From positions 303,873 through 367,872 of the forward strand of contig NZ_HG326653.1 of NCBI RefSeq assembly GCF_000308295.2: a stretch of 64,000 nt of DNA, given 5' to 3'. The position numbers and the translations under genes are program-made. Shown in pieces: positions 13,160 through 22,098 of the stretch (its first letter is position 1; each line of letters opens with the position of its first letter). Under the pieces are notes generated by a model. It was not told the origin of the DNA. It ran no database searches and was given only the letters and a program-made list of their open reading frames with translations. Source of the DNA: Afipia birgiae 34632 (lineage in GTDB: Bacteria; Pseudomonadota; Alphaproteobacteria; Rhizobiales; Xanthobacteraceae).

Positions 13160-13801
13160 TTACCAGCGCAACAGGCGCGGTCCCAGTGCTGCGCCTGCTA
13201 ACGTGCACAGCGCAATCGTTCCGCCGTACCAGACCGCAACGAACGGTAATGAATCGTCGGTGCAATGGAGCGCATAAGCCATCGCGCTTACGCCGCCAGA
13301 AATGAGGCCGGCGATGGCACCCGTGCGGGCTAGGTCCGTTGGGGCAGCTCTTCGCACGGCCAAAATGGTAATGGCAAATGGCACGACCGCGATGATCGGA
13401 ATAGAGAGAAGGCATTCAAGCCATTGATCTCCGACTATCATTGCATCCCAATGCGAGCGCGGCGCGAATCCGAGGCTAATTGCAGCAAGCAACGCAATCA
13501 CACCGAATGGCATTGCAATCACAATCGAGGGGGTTCTTTGCTCCCCGCCAGGGCGCGCGAGCCTTGTGAGATAGATCAGCGCTAGCCCGACGACTACAAT
13601 TGTGAACACAAGCTTGAGCAACAGGAACGTGAAGGCACGGGACGTCATGAGATCCGGCCGGATGCCCAGCCCGATCACCGTGATGCCGAGCGCAAACACT
13701 GACGCGGCTGCAACGGCAACGCCAACCGTCCGAGCGACCAATCGACGATCAACCGGCTCGACGCTCGTACTCAGCATGGCAACTAGGTCGTCTGTCTTCA
13801 T
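13160..13801 (-). CDS. NrsF-type (DUF1109) membrane anti-sigma factor
   Basis: 213 residues from the ATG that overlaps the sigma-factor stop (ATGA); an upstream extension of the frame was rejected because of that coupling. Six hydrophobic segments fit the DUF1109/NrsF fold. Two cysteines in conserved-looking contexts are present, Cys130 in GDQWLECLLSIP and Cys180 in YALHCTDDSLPFVAVWYG. In Caulobacter NrsF, a conserved Cys pair is needed to sense metals and release SigF (established knowledge). The gene pair next to cus genes suggests metal sensing here. Confidence 0.88.
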   Translation of the reverse strand: MKTDDLVAMLSTSVEPVDRRLVARTVGVAVAAASVFALGITVIGLGIRPDLMTSRAFTFLLLKLVFTIVVVGLALIYLTRLARPGGEQRTPSIVIAMPFGVIALLAAISLGFAPRSHWDAMIVGDQWLECLLSIPIIAVVPFAITILAVRRAAPTDLARTGAIAGLISGGVSAMAYALHCTDDSLPFVAVWYGGTIALCTLAGAALGPRLLRW

Positions 13802-14355
13802 GTTCCAGTTTCCCGGGCAATCAAGGCGGCGAGCGCCTTGAGCCCACGATGAATGTTCACCTTTACAGCCGATTCCGAGATACCGCATCGGTCTGCCGCT
13901 TCAGCTATGCTCTGTCCGTCCAGTTTTACAGCCTCGATGGCGCATCGCATATTTTTCGGCAGTCGCGCCAAGAGCCGTCTGACGTCATATGTACTCTCGG
14001 CACCGACATTGTCGTCATGCGCCATGACGTGATCGGCCCCATCGATCGGCACATCGGCAAGCGACGTACGGGTCCGGCGTAGGAAATCGATCAACTTGTA
14101 GCGCGCGATGGCATGCACCCACGGTGTCAAAGGCTCAGCAGGATCGTAGGTATGCCGCTTGAAGTGGATCGCCACTACGGCCTCCTGAACCAGGTCTTCT
14201 GCCTCTGCTGCGCCCCTCCCAATTCTCACAAGTTTGCCCTTATAATATGCACGCAGACGGCGGCTCAAACCTTCAAGCAGCGCGCGATGCGAGGCCGCGT
14301 CGCCATCCAGGCTCGCAAGCATCAGTGCTTTCAGTTCGATTTCATGGGTAGTCAT
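13798..14355 (-). CDS. ECF sigma factor, SigF/NrsF type
   Basis: 185 residues with sigma-70 region 2 (AEDLVQEAVVAIHFKRHTYD, then PWVHAIARYKLIDFLRR, the -10 recognition helix) and region 4 (RCGISESAVKVNIHRGLKAL, helix-turn-helix for the -35). It directs RNA polymerase to stress promoters and is held by the membrane protein encoded 4 nt overlapping downstream. It lies downstream of the cusBA operon on the same strand. The target promoters cannot be told from the sequence alone. Confidence 0.92.
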   Translation of the reverse strand: MTTHEIELKALMLASLDGDAASHRALLEGLSRRLRAYYKGKLVRIGRGAAEAEDLVQEAVVAIHFKRHTYDPAEPLTPWVHAIARYKLIDFLRRTRTSLADVPIDGADHVMAHDDNVGAESTYDVRRLLARLPKNMRCAIEAVKLDGQSIAEAADRCGISESAVKVNIHRGLKALAALIARETGT

Positions 14356-14389
14356 ACTGACTTATCTCTAGGAGTTCGCTGGTCCAGCC

Positions 14390-14606
14390 GGTTTGGTTAC
14401 AGTCGGCAGCGCCCTGGATCGTCGAAAATTATTCGCCTTACTATGCCGTTGTGGATCGCCGAGTTGCTTTTCGGTTCCACAGACCGGCGAGACTTGGCCT
14501 GTTATGTCCGATCAGCTTCCAGCGAGTGACATGGTGCACAGACCCTGGAAATCGCGCTCGGCAGAAATGCGATTGTCGCAAGCGTCGCTATCATGAGCTT
14601 GCTCAT
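14390..14606 (-). pseudogene. Remnant of a c-type cytochrome gene
   Basis: Begins with an intact start (MSKLMIATLATIAFLPSAIS, signal-peptide-like) and a GGAGG site inside the preceding gene's end. A heme-binding CAPCHSLEADRT follows and the frame then stops at 14502-14504. The next frame continues HNRPSLAGLWNRKA, a cytochrome c-like stretch, and further shifted frames give RHSKA and IIFDDP, again in cytochrome order. So at least two indels seem to have broken a small exported cytochrome c. The first 34 codons could still be translated. Start is secure; the left limit is approximate. Confidence 0.55.
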
Positions 14607-14608
14607 TG

Positions 14609-14737
14609 CTAACCTCCCTCATTGCCGGAGCGCAGATGTTTGATGAGGGCCGCTGCCGATACGATCAAAAGAATGACGACCAACAACCAGAGAAGCCCCA
14701 TGCCCCACATCATTCCAGGCATCATGTCGCTCATCAT
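14609..14737 (-). CDS. Small Met-rich membrane protein (42 residues) after cusA
   Basis: Starts MMSDMMPGMMWGMG, with seven Met in the first 13 residues, followed by one membrane helix (LLWLLVVILLIVSAAALI) and a short basic/polar tail. The start is 7 nt after the cusA stop and the frame ends 2 nt before the cytochrome remnant, so it belongs to the cus operon. The Met cluster could bind Cu(I) at the periplasmic face; this is inference. No named family is claimed. Confidence 0.7.
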   Translation of the reverse strand: MMSDMMPGMMWGMGLLWLLVVILLIVSAAALIKHLRSGNEGG

Positions 14738-14744
14738 GCCGACC

Positions 14745-17700
14745 TCACTTGGCTGGTTCCGAAACTAGTCGCGAGTTGTCCCTGATCGACTCGATGGCCG
14801 GCGAAGGGGGATGACCGTTCCCACGATCGTTGACTGGCAGACGGAAGCCTTTGATCAATCCATAGATCGCCGGGATGACGATCAGCGTCAGCAGCGTCGA
14901 AGAGATCATGCCGCCGATCATCGGCACAGCGATGCGCTGCATGATCTCCGAGCCGGCACCGGTGCTCCACATGATCGGCAGCAGTCCCGCCATGATAGCC
15001 ACGACAGTCATCATCTTCGGACGTACGCGTTCCACTGCGCCTTCCATGATCGCGTCGTAGAGATCATCGCGCGTCAGCCTGCGGCCTTGGACGTCGCATT
15101 TGGTCTCGATCTCCGCCAACGCGTGATTCAGGTAGATCAGCATCACAACGCCGGTTTCGGCCGCCACACCGGCCAGCGCGATAAAGCCGACCACGACAGC
15201 CACCGATAGATTGAAGCCAAGCCACCACATCAGCCAGATGCCACCGATCAACGCAAACGGCAGCGACAGCATGACGATCATCGTGTCTGTCACCGTGCGG
15301 AAGTTGAGGTACAGCAGCAAAAAAATAATCAGCAGCGTCACCGGCACCACGACCTTCAGACGCGCCGTCGCACGTTCGAGATATTCATACTGGCCACTCC
15401 AAACCACATAGTATCCTGCCGGAAACCGAATGCTGGCCTGCACCGCCTGCTGCGCATCAGCAACATAGCCGCCGAGATCGCGGTCGCGGATGTCGACGTA
15501 GATATAGGTGGCCAACTGTCCGTTCTCGGTGCGGATCGATGTCGGCCCACGCGCCGGTTCGACCTTAGCGACTTCCCCAAGCGGCACCGCGCCTCCGGCC
15601 GGCATCGGAACCAAGACCTCATTGGCGATGGCCTGTGGATTCTCGCGCAGGTCCCGAGGGTAGCGCATGTTGACGCTGAAGCGCTGGCGACCTTCAACGG
15701 TGGTGGTCACCGTCTGGCCCCCGAGGGCGGTCGCAATCACATCCTGAACGTCCTGGACCATGATGCCGTAGCGCGCCAACGCCTCGCGGTCTGGCGTCAC
15801 ATCGAGATAGTATCCGCCGATGCCTCGCTCGGCGTAAGCCGATGATGTCCCGGGCACGGCTTTCAGCACCTGCTCGATCTGCTTCGCCAGTTTATCCATC
15901 GCGACTAAATCAGTCCCGATGACCTTGACTCCGATCGGCGTCCGGATTCCGGTCGACAACATGTCGATGCGCGCCTTGATCGGCATGGTCCAGGCATTTG
16001 AGACGCCAGGAAATTGAAGGGACTTGTCCATTTCTGCGATCAGACCATCAATCGTCACGCCCGGCCGCCATTGTTCCTTGGGCTTCAGATTGACAACCGT
16101 CTCGATCATCTCTGACGGGGCCGGATCTGTTGCAGTTGTTGCACGGCCGGCCTTGCCGTAGACAGACGCCACCTCCGGAAACGACCGGATAATCCTGTCC
16201 TGCATCTGCAACAATTCACCCGCCTTGGTCACCGAAATGCCCGGTAGCGTGGTGGGCATGTAGAGCAGCGTACCTTCGTTGAGGTTCGGCATGAATTCGG
16301 TGCCAAGCTGACGCGCTGGCCAGATCGTCACCGCAAGCACAGCGAGCGACAGCAAGATGACAACGATCTTGGCGCGCATCACGGCCTTGATCACCGGCCG
16401 ATAAATCCAGATCAGGAAGCGGTTGATCGGGTTCTTGTGCTCTGGAACGATTTTGCCGCGCACAAAGATGATCATCAGCGCCGGAACCAATGTCACCGAC
16501 AGCAAGGCAGCAGCGGCCATCGCAAACGTCTTGGTAAAGGCCAACGGACTGAATAGCCGGCCCTCCTGCGATTCCAGCGTGAAGATCGGCATGAACGACA
16601 CGGTGATGATGAGCAGGCTGAAGAACAGCGCCGGCCCGACTTCGGACGCCGCCTTGATCAGGATGTCAACTCTTGATCGTCCGGGTTCGGCCCGCTCCAG
16701 ATGCTTGTGTGCATTCTCGATCATAACGATCGCCGCATCGACCATGGCGCCGATCGCAATCGCGATGCCGCCCAGACTCATGATGTTGGACCCCAGTCCA
16801 AGCAGCTTCATCGCACCGAACGCCATCAGCACGCCAACCGGCAGCATCAGGATTGCGACCAGCGCACTGCGGACATGCAGCAGGAAGATAATGCAAACCA
16901 ACGCCACAACCACGCTCTCTTCAAGCAACGTGTACTTGAGTGTGGCGATGGCAGCATTGATCAAATTAGACCGGTCATAGACCGGGACGATCTCGACAGA
17001 TTTCGGCAGGCTGCTCGCGATCTCTTTGAAGCGTTTCTTGACGTTATCGATGACGTCGAGCGCATTGACGCCAAACCGTTGCAGCACGATGCCGCTTGCG
17101 ACCTCTCCCTCGCCGTTGAGCTCGGTAATGCCGCGCCGCTCGTCCGGACCAAGTTCGACACGGGCGACATCGCGCAACAATACCGGCGTGCCGTTGTTGG
17201 TCTTCAGCACGATGTTGCCGAGGTCGTTGATCCCCTTCAGATAGCCTTTACCGCGGATGACGTACTCGAACTCCGAGAGTTCGACGGTGCGGCCGCCGAC
17301 GTCGGCGTTGCTGGCGCGGATCGCGTCGCGCATCTTCTGCATGGTGATGCCGAGATCGCGCATGCGCTGTGGATCAAGGATGACGTTGTACTGCTTAACA
17401 AAGCCACCGACGCTCGCGACTTCAGCCACGCCTTCGGCCTTTGCCAACGCGAATTTCAGATTCCAGTCCTGGATCGTACGCGTGTCGGCAAGGTTCAACT
17501 CCTTCGACACCACCGCGTATTGATAGACCCATCCCACGCCCGTGGCGTCGGGACCGATCGTCGGGTTCACACCGGTCGGCAATCGCGAGGCCGCGCCGTT
17601 GAGGAATTCGAGCACCCTTGAGCGCGCCCAATAAATATCGGTGCCGTCCTCGAAGATGACATAGACGAATGAAACCCCGAAGAACGAAAACCCGCGTACG

Positions 17701-17942
17701 ACCTTGGATCGAGGCACGGTCAGCATCGCAGTGGTCAGCGGATAAGTAACCTGATCCTCGATTACCTGCGGTGCCTGGCCGGGATACTCGGTGTATACAA
17801 TCACCTGCGTATCCGAGAGGTCGGGAATCGCATCGAGCGGCAGATGGACCAAGGCGTAAATGCCTGCAGCAGCGGCAAAGCCGGTGCCGAACAGGACCAG
17901 CAGCAGGTTGCGAGCCGACCAGCTAATGATGCGGGCGATCAT
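14745..17942 (-). CDS. cusA: CusA/CzcA-family heavy-metal RND efflux pump
   Basis: Inner-membrane proton-driven RND pump, 1065 residues, full length. N-terminal helix followed by the porter domain, membrane helices about 340-540 and 880-1040, and a docking domain. The Cu/Ag-type segment QEGRLFSP...EFMPNLNEGTLLYMPTT and the RIDMLSTGI motif carrying one of the three Cu-ligand Met of CusA are present, as is GDPAP-like TATDPAPSEMIETVV. Substrate Cu(I)/Ag(I) is therefore favoured over Zn/Co/Cd. Its start overlaps the cusB stop (ATGA). Confidence 0.93.
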   Translation of the reverse strand: MIARIISWSARNLLLVLFGTGFAAAAGIYALVHLPLDAIPDLSDTQVIVYTEYPGQAPQVIEDQVTYPLTTAMLTVPRSKVVRGFSFFGVSFVYVIFEDGTDIYWARSRVLEFLNGAASRLPTGVNPTIGPDATGVGWVYQYAVVSKELNLADTRTIQDWNLKFALAKAEGVAEVASVGGFVKQYNVILDPQRMRDLGITMQKMRDAIRASNADVGGRTVELSEFEYVIRGKGYLKGINDLGNIVLKTNNGTPVLLRDVARVELGPDERRGITELNGEGEVASGIVLQRFGVNALDVIDNVKKRFKEIASSLPKSVEIVPVYDRSNLINAAIATLKYTLLEESVVVALVCIIFLLHVRSALVAILMLPVGVLMAFGAMKLLGLGSNIMSLGGIAIAIGAMVDAAIVMIENAHKHLERAEPGRSRVDILIKAASEVGPALFFSLLIITVSFMPIFTLESQEGRLFSPLAFTKTFAMAAAALLSVTLVPALMIIFVRGKIVPEHKNPINRFLIWIYRPVIKAVMRAKIVVILLSLAVLAVTIWPARQLGTEFMPNLNEGTLLYMPTTLPGISVTKAGELLQMQDRIIRSFPEVASVYGKAGRATTATDPAPSEMIETVVNLKPKEQWRPGVTIDGLIAEMDKSLQFPGVSNAWTMPIKARIDMLSTGIRTPIGVKVIGTDLVAMDKLAKQIEQVLKAVPGTSSAYAERGIGGYYLDVTPDREALARYGIMVQDVQDVIATALGGQTVTTTVEGRQRFSVNMRYPRDLRENPQAIANEVLVPMPAGGAVPLGEVAKVEPARGPTSIRTENGQLATYIYVDIRDRDLGGYVADAQQAVQASIRFPAGYYVVWSGQYEYLERATARLKVVVPVTLLIIFLLLYLNFRTVTDTMIVMLSLPFALIGGIWLMWWLGFNLSVAVVVGFIALAGVAAETGVVMLIYLNHALAEIETKCDVQGRRLTRDDLYDAIMEGAVERVRPKMMTVVAIMAGLLPIMWSTGAGSEIMQRIAVPMIGGMISSTLLTLIVIPAIYGLIKGFRLPVNDRGNGHPPSPAIESIRDNSRLVSEPAK

Positions 17943-19342
17943 TGCTGGCCTCCCGCGTCCGAGAATCCTTTGAGAGCAGCCTTCAGATTGCTTTCCGCAT
18001 CGATCAGGAAGTTGGCTGAGACGACGACCGGCTCCCCCTCCGCGAGGCCCTGTCGGATTTCAACATAACCATCGCCGCGATGGCCTAGTTTCACCTCGCG
18101 CGGCTCAAACCGCCCTTGTCCTTTCTCGACGAATACCGCCTGACGGCTGCCAGTATCGAGAACGGCACTCTCGGGCACAGCAAGCACAGGCTGCGAGCTG
18201 CCAGTATCGATATTCGCATCGACATACATGTCGGGAAGCAGAGCGCCATCCGGATTGGACAACTCGATCCGAACCCGGGTAGTTCGTGTTTCCCGATTCA
18301 CCTGCGGATAGATGACACTGATCTTCCCAGCGAATTCGCGCCCCGGAAAGCTGCGCGCCTTTACGGTTACCGGCATTCCAACAGAAATCGTGCCGAGACT
18401 GCGCTCCGCGACATCGACCATCGCCCACACCACGGACGTGTCTGCAATCCGGAACAGCACATCCCCCGGCTGTGCGCGCATACCCTCGATGGCATTGCGC
18501 TCGAGCACAATGCCGTCGCGCGGCGCCGACCAATCGATGGTGATGGGAACAGTACCGCTCTTTTCCATGGCTGCAATGGCCGTGTCGGGGACGTCGAGGT
18601 TCATCAGCCGCTGCCGCGAGCCGCGACCATACACGGCAACGCCGCTCGTCCCTTTCGACGTGATGGTAGCGATGTATTCGGCAGCCGCGGATGCCATGGA
18701 TGGACTGTAAATCTCCATCAGCGGCTGGCCTTTGTTGACTTTACTGCCAGTGGTGACGTTCGCGACTTTCTGCACCCAGCTTTCCGCTCGCATCGAAATG
18801 ACGGAGATGCGGCGCTCGTCGAGCTGAATCGTACCCGGCGCACGAATGAGGGTTCGAATGACGCGCGATGTTGCGGGTTCGGAGCTGACGCCTGTACGCT
18901 GGATCTTCCCTGGCGAAACCTTCACCGACCCGTCGTCGCTGTCCTCGCCCTCATACACCGGGATGTAATCCATCCCCATCGAATCCTTTTTCGGCGCCGG
19001 CGACGTATCCGGCAGTCCCATCGGGTTGCGGTAATATTTGATCTTGCTCTTCGCGGTTGTCACCGATGCGCTTTCGCTCGCTGGCGTTTCGTCGAAACTG
19101 ACATCAGCTCCGGCTGGCACGGCTTTGTAATCACGACCGTCCGGCGTCTTTCTGGGCGTCAGCGAATACGCCGGCTTGCCGTCTGGATCCTGAAAATAGA
19201 TCGGCGCTGAATTTCCTTCCGCCGCTGCGGGAGCAACCAAAGCGATGGTACCCGCCGGCGGACGATGCACAACGACGACGTATCCAATGCCTGCCATCGC
19301 GATGACCGAGGCGGCAGCGCTTGCGAGAACGGCGCGGGTCAT
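17939..19342 (-). CDS. cusB: CusB-family periplasmic adaptor with heavy-metal-binding domain
   Basis: 467 residues, membrane-fusion protein linking CusA to an outer-membrane channel. A signal/anchor helix stands at the N-terminus; a heavy-metal-binding (YHS-like) module is seen around residues 101-133 (YYRNPMGLPDTSPAPKKDSM); then come barrel-sandwich and beta-barrel domains (LDERRISVISMRAESWVQKV, GDVLFRIADTSVVWAMVDV). A further YFQDPDGKPAYSLTPRKTPD segment before it resembles a second, partly degenerate copy of the same metal module. No outer-membrane CusC is encoded nearby. It overlaps both neighbours by 4 nt. Confidence 0.92.
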   Translation of the reverse strand: MTRAVLASAAASVIAMAGIGYVVVVHRPPAGTIALVAPAAAEGNSAPIYFQDPDGKPAYSLTPRKTPDGRDYKAVPAGADVSFDETPASESASVTTAKSKIKYYRNPMGLPDTSPAPKKDSMGMDYIPVYEGEDSDDGSVKVSPGKIQRTGVSSEPATSRVIRTLIRAPGTIQLDERRISVISMRAESWVQKVANVTTGSKVNKGQPLMEIYSPSMASAAAEYIATITSKGTSGVAVYGRGSRQRLMNLDVPDTAIAAMEKSGTVPITIDWSAPRDGIVLERNAIEGMRAQPGDVLFRIADTSVVWAMVDVAERSLGTISVGMPVTVKARSFPGREFAGKISVIYPQVNRETRTTRVRIELSNPDGALLPDMYVDANIDTGSSQPVLAVPESAVLDTGSRQAVFVEKGQGRFEPREVKLGHRGDGYVEIRQGLAEGEPVVVSANFLIDAESNLKAALKGFSDAGGQQ

Positions 19343-19746
19343 TTTTGCGCCGTGATGACGAGCTTGTTCTCGACGGTACCAACTTCGCCCTGAACCTTGG
19401 CGCCGAGCGAAAGCTGCCAGCGGCCCGCCATGCCGAACGTCGCCTTGAATTTGTAACTACCAGGCTCGGCGCCCGGCACAGGCGCGATCTTGGTTGCCAT
19501 CTCCTGCATGCCGTCCGGAGCCATGTCGAGGCGGGTCGCGAAGATAACGGCGTCAGGCCCCGGCTTGCCGGTCTTCGTGTTCATCAGTCGGACGGTAATA
19601 ACCTTGTCGGGCCCGGCCTGAACGGTCTGGTCGACCAGCTCGAACCTGTAGTCTTTGATGTCAGCCAGAGCGGCCGTGCTCGCGCTACCGATTGCGGCAG
19701 CGATCAGCGCAGCCTGGAAGGCCTGCGCGAAACTAAATGTCTTCAT
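19339..19746 (-). CDS. FixH/YtkA-like exported protein of the cus operon
   Basis: 135 residues from the MKTFSFAQAF start (the frame extends further upstream but without signal-peptide logic). Signal peptide ends near ALAD. The mature domain is a beta-rich FixH/YtkA-type fold (YRFELVDQTVQAGPDKVITV, then PGSYKFKATFGMAGRWQLSL), Met-containing (DMAPDGMQEM). Such proteins often sit in front of cusBA-type pumps and may pass copper in the periplasm. Its stop overlaps the cusB start. Confidence 0.8.
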   Translation of the reverse strand: MKTFSFAQAFQAALIAAAIGSASTAALADIKDYRFELVDQTVQAGPDKVITVRLMNTKTGKPGPDAVIFATRLDMAPDGMQEMATKIAPVPGAEPGSYKFKATFGMAGRWQLSLGAKVQGEVGTVENKLVITAQK

Positions 19747-19845
19747 GTCTTTAGTCCTCGATTGTCCTGGATCTGCCGCAAGGGCAGCATGCGTCATCCG
19801 CGCGAACTTGCGTCCGCGCGGCAGCAATCGGCGCCAAAGCGCCGA

Positions 19846-20202
19846 TCAGACCAGGTTTCGAGGTGGGTGATCCGGAGGAGAACCGTCGAGGCCATCGGCG
19901 ATCCGATCGTCGAAAGCCGTGAGCGAACGATGAGACGGCAGACGTGCCAGAATTCCGGTTGCAACAGGAGGTTGCGCCTGTGCAACGCCCAACGCGCACA
20001 TCGCGCGAAGCGGACAATCCTGGCAATCGTTGCTCTTTTGCGTCTCCGGACAACAAGGCATGTCGGCGGACATTGCCGACATCTCGCTCATCTCGGCAGC
20101 CGACAACAGCTTCGCCGCCGCGGGCGTGACCAGCGGTGAAGCAACAAGCCCGGCTATCGCAAAAATTGCGAGCAAACGGCTGATGAACCGAGAACAATTC
20201 AT
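19846..20202 (-). CDS. Exported Cys-rich hypothetical protein of the copper region
   Basis: 118 residues from MNCSRFISRLLAIFAIAG; five extra codons lie upstream in frame. Signal peptide ends near AAAK. It has a Met-rich stretch (SEMSAMSADM) followed by CCPETQKSNDCQDCPLRAMC, six Cys in 20 residues, then a Pro-rich tail. It reads into the fixH-like gene with about 100 nt spacing. Metal binding is likely from composition and context, but no family is claimed. Confidence 0.7.
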   Translation of the reverse strand: MNCSRFISRLLAIFAIAGLVASPLVTPAAAKLLSAAEMSEMSAMSADMPCCPETQKSNDCQDCPLRAMCALGVAQAQPPVATGILARLPSHRSLTAFDDRIADGLDGSPPDHPPRNLV

Positions 20203-20315
20203 AGCCCAACATCCCATAGGATCATGGACTTGGGAAGGCAGATCGCATTACAAATCCGCCATAAACGGCCAACGATCAGGTCACAGTTACCTGCGAGATG
20301 GTTAAAAGATCAGCC

Positions 20316-20774
20316 TCAACCTGCGATATCGCCGCCGATGAACCGCATGTACGTTCGCCGGCTGGAGGCGTCAAAGAGAATGACGTCGTAGGAATCGGCC
20401 CGTCCGCCCTCCATCCCCGGTGATCCCGACGGCATTCCGGGAACCGCCAATCCGCCCGCGTTCAGACGTTCCTTCAATAGTCGCCGCACGGCCGCTGCTG
20501 GGACATGACCTTCAATGACATATCCATCCGCCTCGGCCGTATGACACGCTGCGAGGTCAGCGGGTACACGGAGACGCTTCCGGACAGCTTGGATATCTGC
20601 CGTTTCCTCGATCGTGACGGTGAAACCAGCCACCTTGAGATGGCGCGCCCAATCCGCGCAGCAACCGCAATTTGGATCCCTATGAACCAGAACAACAGTT
20701 TCCCCAGCGGGGAAAGCCAGTAGCGCGGCTGTTAGTCCTAAAACGCTTCTGCGAGTCAAGCCTGAGTTTTCCAT
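20316..20774 (-). CDS. DUF411 exported metal-related protein
   Basis: 152 residues with an N-terminal RR-containing signal (LTRRSVLGLTAALLAFPAGE). The DUF411 signature is clear: VVLVHRDPNCGCCADWARHL, then LAACHTAEADGYVIEGHVP and an IP-type ending with GLAVPGMPSGSPGME. The CGCC and CHTA groups are the conserved Cys/His positions. DUF411 proteins accompany copper resistance and cytochrome assembly genes; the biochemical role is not settled. Confidence 0.88.
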   Translation of the reverse strand: MENSGLTRRSVLGLTAALLAFPAGETVVLVHRDPNCGCCADWARHLKVAGFTVTIEETADIQAVRKRLRVPADLAACHTAEADGYVIEGHVPAAAVRRLLKERLNAGGLAVPGMPSGSPGMEGGRADSYDVILFDASSRRTYMRFIGGDIAG

Positions 20775-20839
20775 GTCGTGGGGTCCCTACTCCGTTGACA
20801 ATCGAACTACTCCACACATCTCTTCCTTCGAACGAACCT

Positions 20840-22030
20840 CTAAGTGACCGATGTCGAAACGGATTCTTCACTGGATTTGGACGTCGCAGGTTGCTTGTCC
20901 AGATCCTTGGACCATGATCGGTAGTAGGCGACGGCCGTCATGAGCGCGATTCCAGACACACTCACGATGATCTGGGCGAGAAGTGAGTCGGAGACCAGTT
21001 CAAGAAGGAAATGACCGACGAAGGAGAGAAACACTCCGACGCAAAACACTTCCAACGAACGCTGACCACAGATGATCAGCGGACGAAGCCAACGCGACGT
21101 CAACCCGGGACAATCGAAGGGGAAGAACCGAACGACCACCACGGCCAAGGCGACGAAATGCAGAATCCGGTATGGCGCGAGATTTGTCTTGTCGTTAGGA
21201 TTGAATGCGCCAAACAGACCCTCAGGGATTATTTTTCCAAGCGGCGCGACATAACCTGCAACTGTCATAAGCAGCGCAAACCCCAGATAAACGAAACAGA
21301 TCGATATGATCGCGGGCGACCGAATGAGCCACTGTAGCCGCGACGCTCCTCCGAGCGAGCTCCATGCTCCAAGTATAAAGAGGAATTGCCAAGTGAACGG
21401 GTTGAAATACCAAACACCCGATGGATAGGCGGGAAGATTCCACCCAAATTGGCGGGCCGCGAAATAAAGAACGAGTGAGCTGGCGATTGCGAAGTCTGGC
21501 CGCCGAAGCATCAACCACAACACCAACGGAAATGCTGCCATCAGAACGATATAGAGCGGAAGAACGTCAAGATTCAGAGGTTTGAATTTGAGCAGCAGGC
21601 CTTGCTTTAAGGTCAGCATTGGATGGTCGATCAACCCTGCAACGTTGAATTCATCAACAAGATGAGAATGATTGTAGGTTTCCGCGACCCAGCCGATTGC
21701 CGCGATATAGAAAACGAACAGCAGCACGTGCGCGACATATAGTTGCCAAACACGTTTTAATAATCGAGCAGTGCCTGCAACGAAACCTTGGACGAGCATG
21801 CTCTTGGCGTAGACAAACGCGGCCGTATAGCCGGAAATGAAAACGAAGATATCCGCTGCATCGCTGAACCCATAATTTCTGGTTGTGAGCCACGCGACCG
21901 CGTTGTTCGGGACGTGATCGAGAAAGATTGCCCAGTTCGCAAGGCCGCGAAAAAGATCGAGACGGAGGTCCCGCCCTTTGGCAGGAAGGATAGCGCGAAT
22001 TTTCATGAAAATTCTTGGCATCGCAGGCAT
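20840..22030 (-). CDS. OpgC-family membrane acyltransferase
   Basis: Inner-membrane protein, 396 residues with about ten helices. The DUF/OpgC signature near the start is visible: RDLRLDLFRGLANWAIFLDH (catalytic-type His in FLDH) and later GFSDAADIFVFISGYTAAFV. OpgC succinylates periplasmic glucans in other bacteria. Two starts are possible, MPAMPRIF at 22030 or MKIRAILP at 22006; neither has a strong ribosome-binding site. Nothing ties it to copper except position. Confidence 0.85.
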   Translation of the reverse strand: MPAMPRIFMKIRAILPAKGRDLRLDLFRGLANWAIFLDHVPNNAVAWLTTRNYGFSDAADIFVFISGYTAAFVYAKSMLVQGFVAGTARLLKRVWQLYVAHVLLFVFYIAAIGWVAETYNHSHLVDEFNVAGLIDHPMLTLKQGLLLKFKPLNLDVLPLYIVLMAAFPLVLWLMLRRPDFAIASSLVLYFAARQFGWNLPAYPSGVWYFNPFTWQFLFILGAWSSLGGASRLQWLIRSPAIISICFVYLGFALLMTVAGYVAPLGKIIPEGLFGAFNPNDKTNLAPYRILHFVALAVVVVRFFPFDCPGLTSRWLRPLIICGQRSLEVFCVGVFLSFVGHFLLELVSDSLLAQIIVSVSGIALMTAVAYYRSWSKDLDKQPATSKSSEESVSTSVT

Positions 22031-22098
22031 TGGTCAATGATACTTTCCATGTCCTCGATCATGTACTAGGCTCAAGTTCTTCTTGGTCTTTTCCTGCC

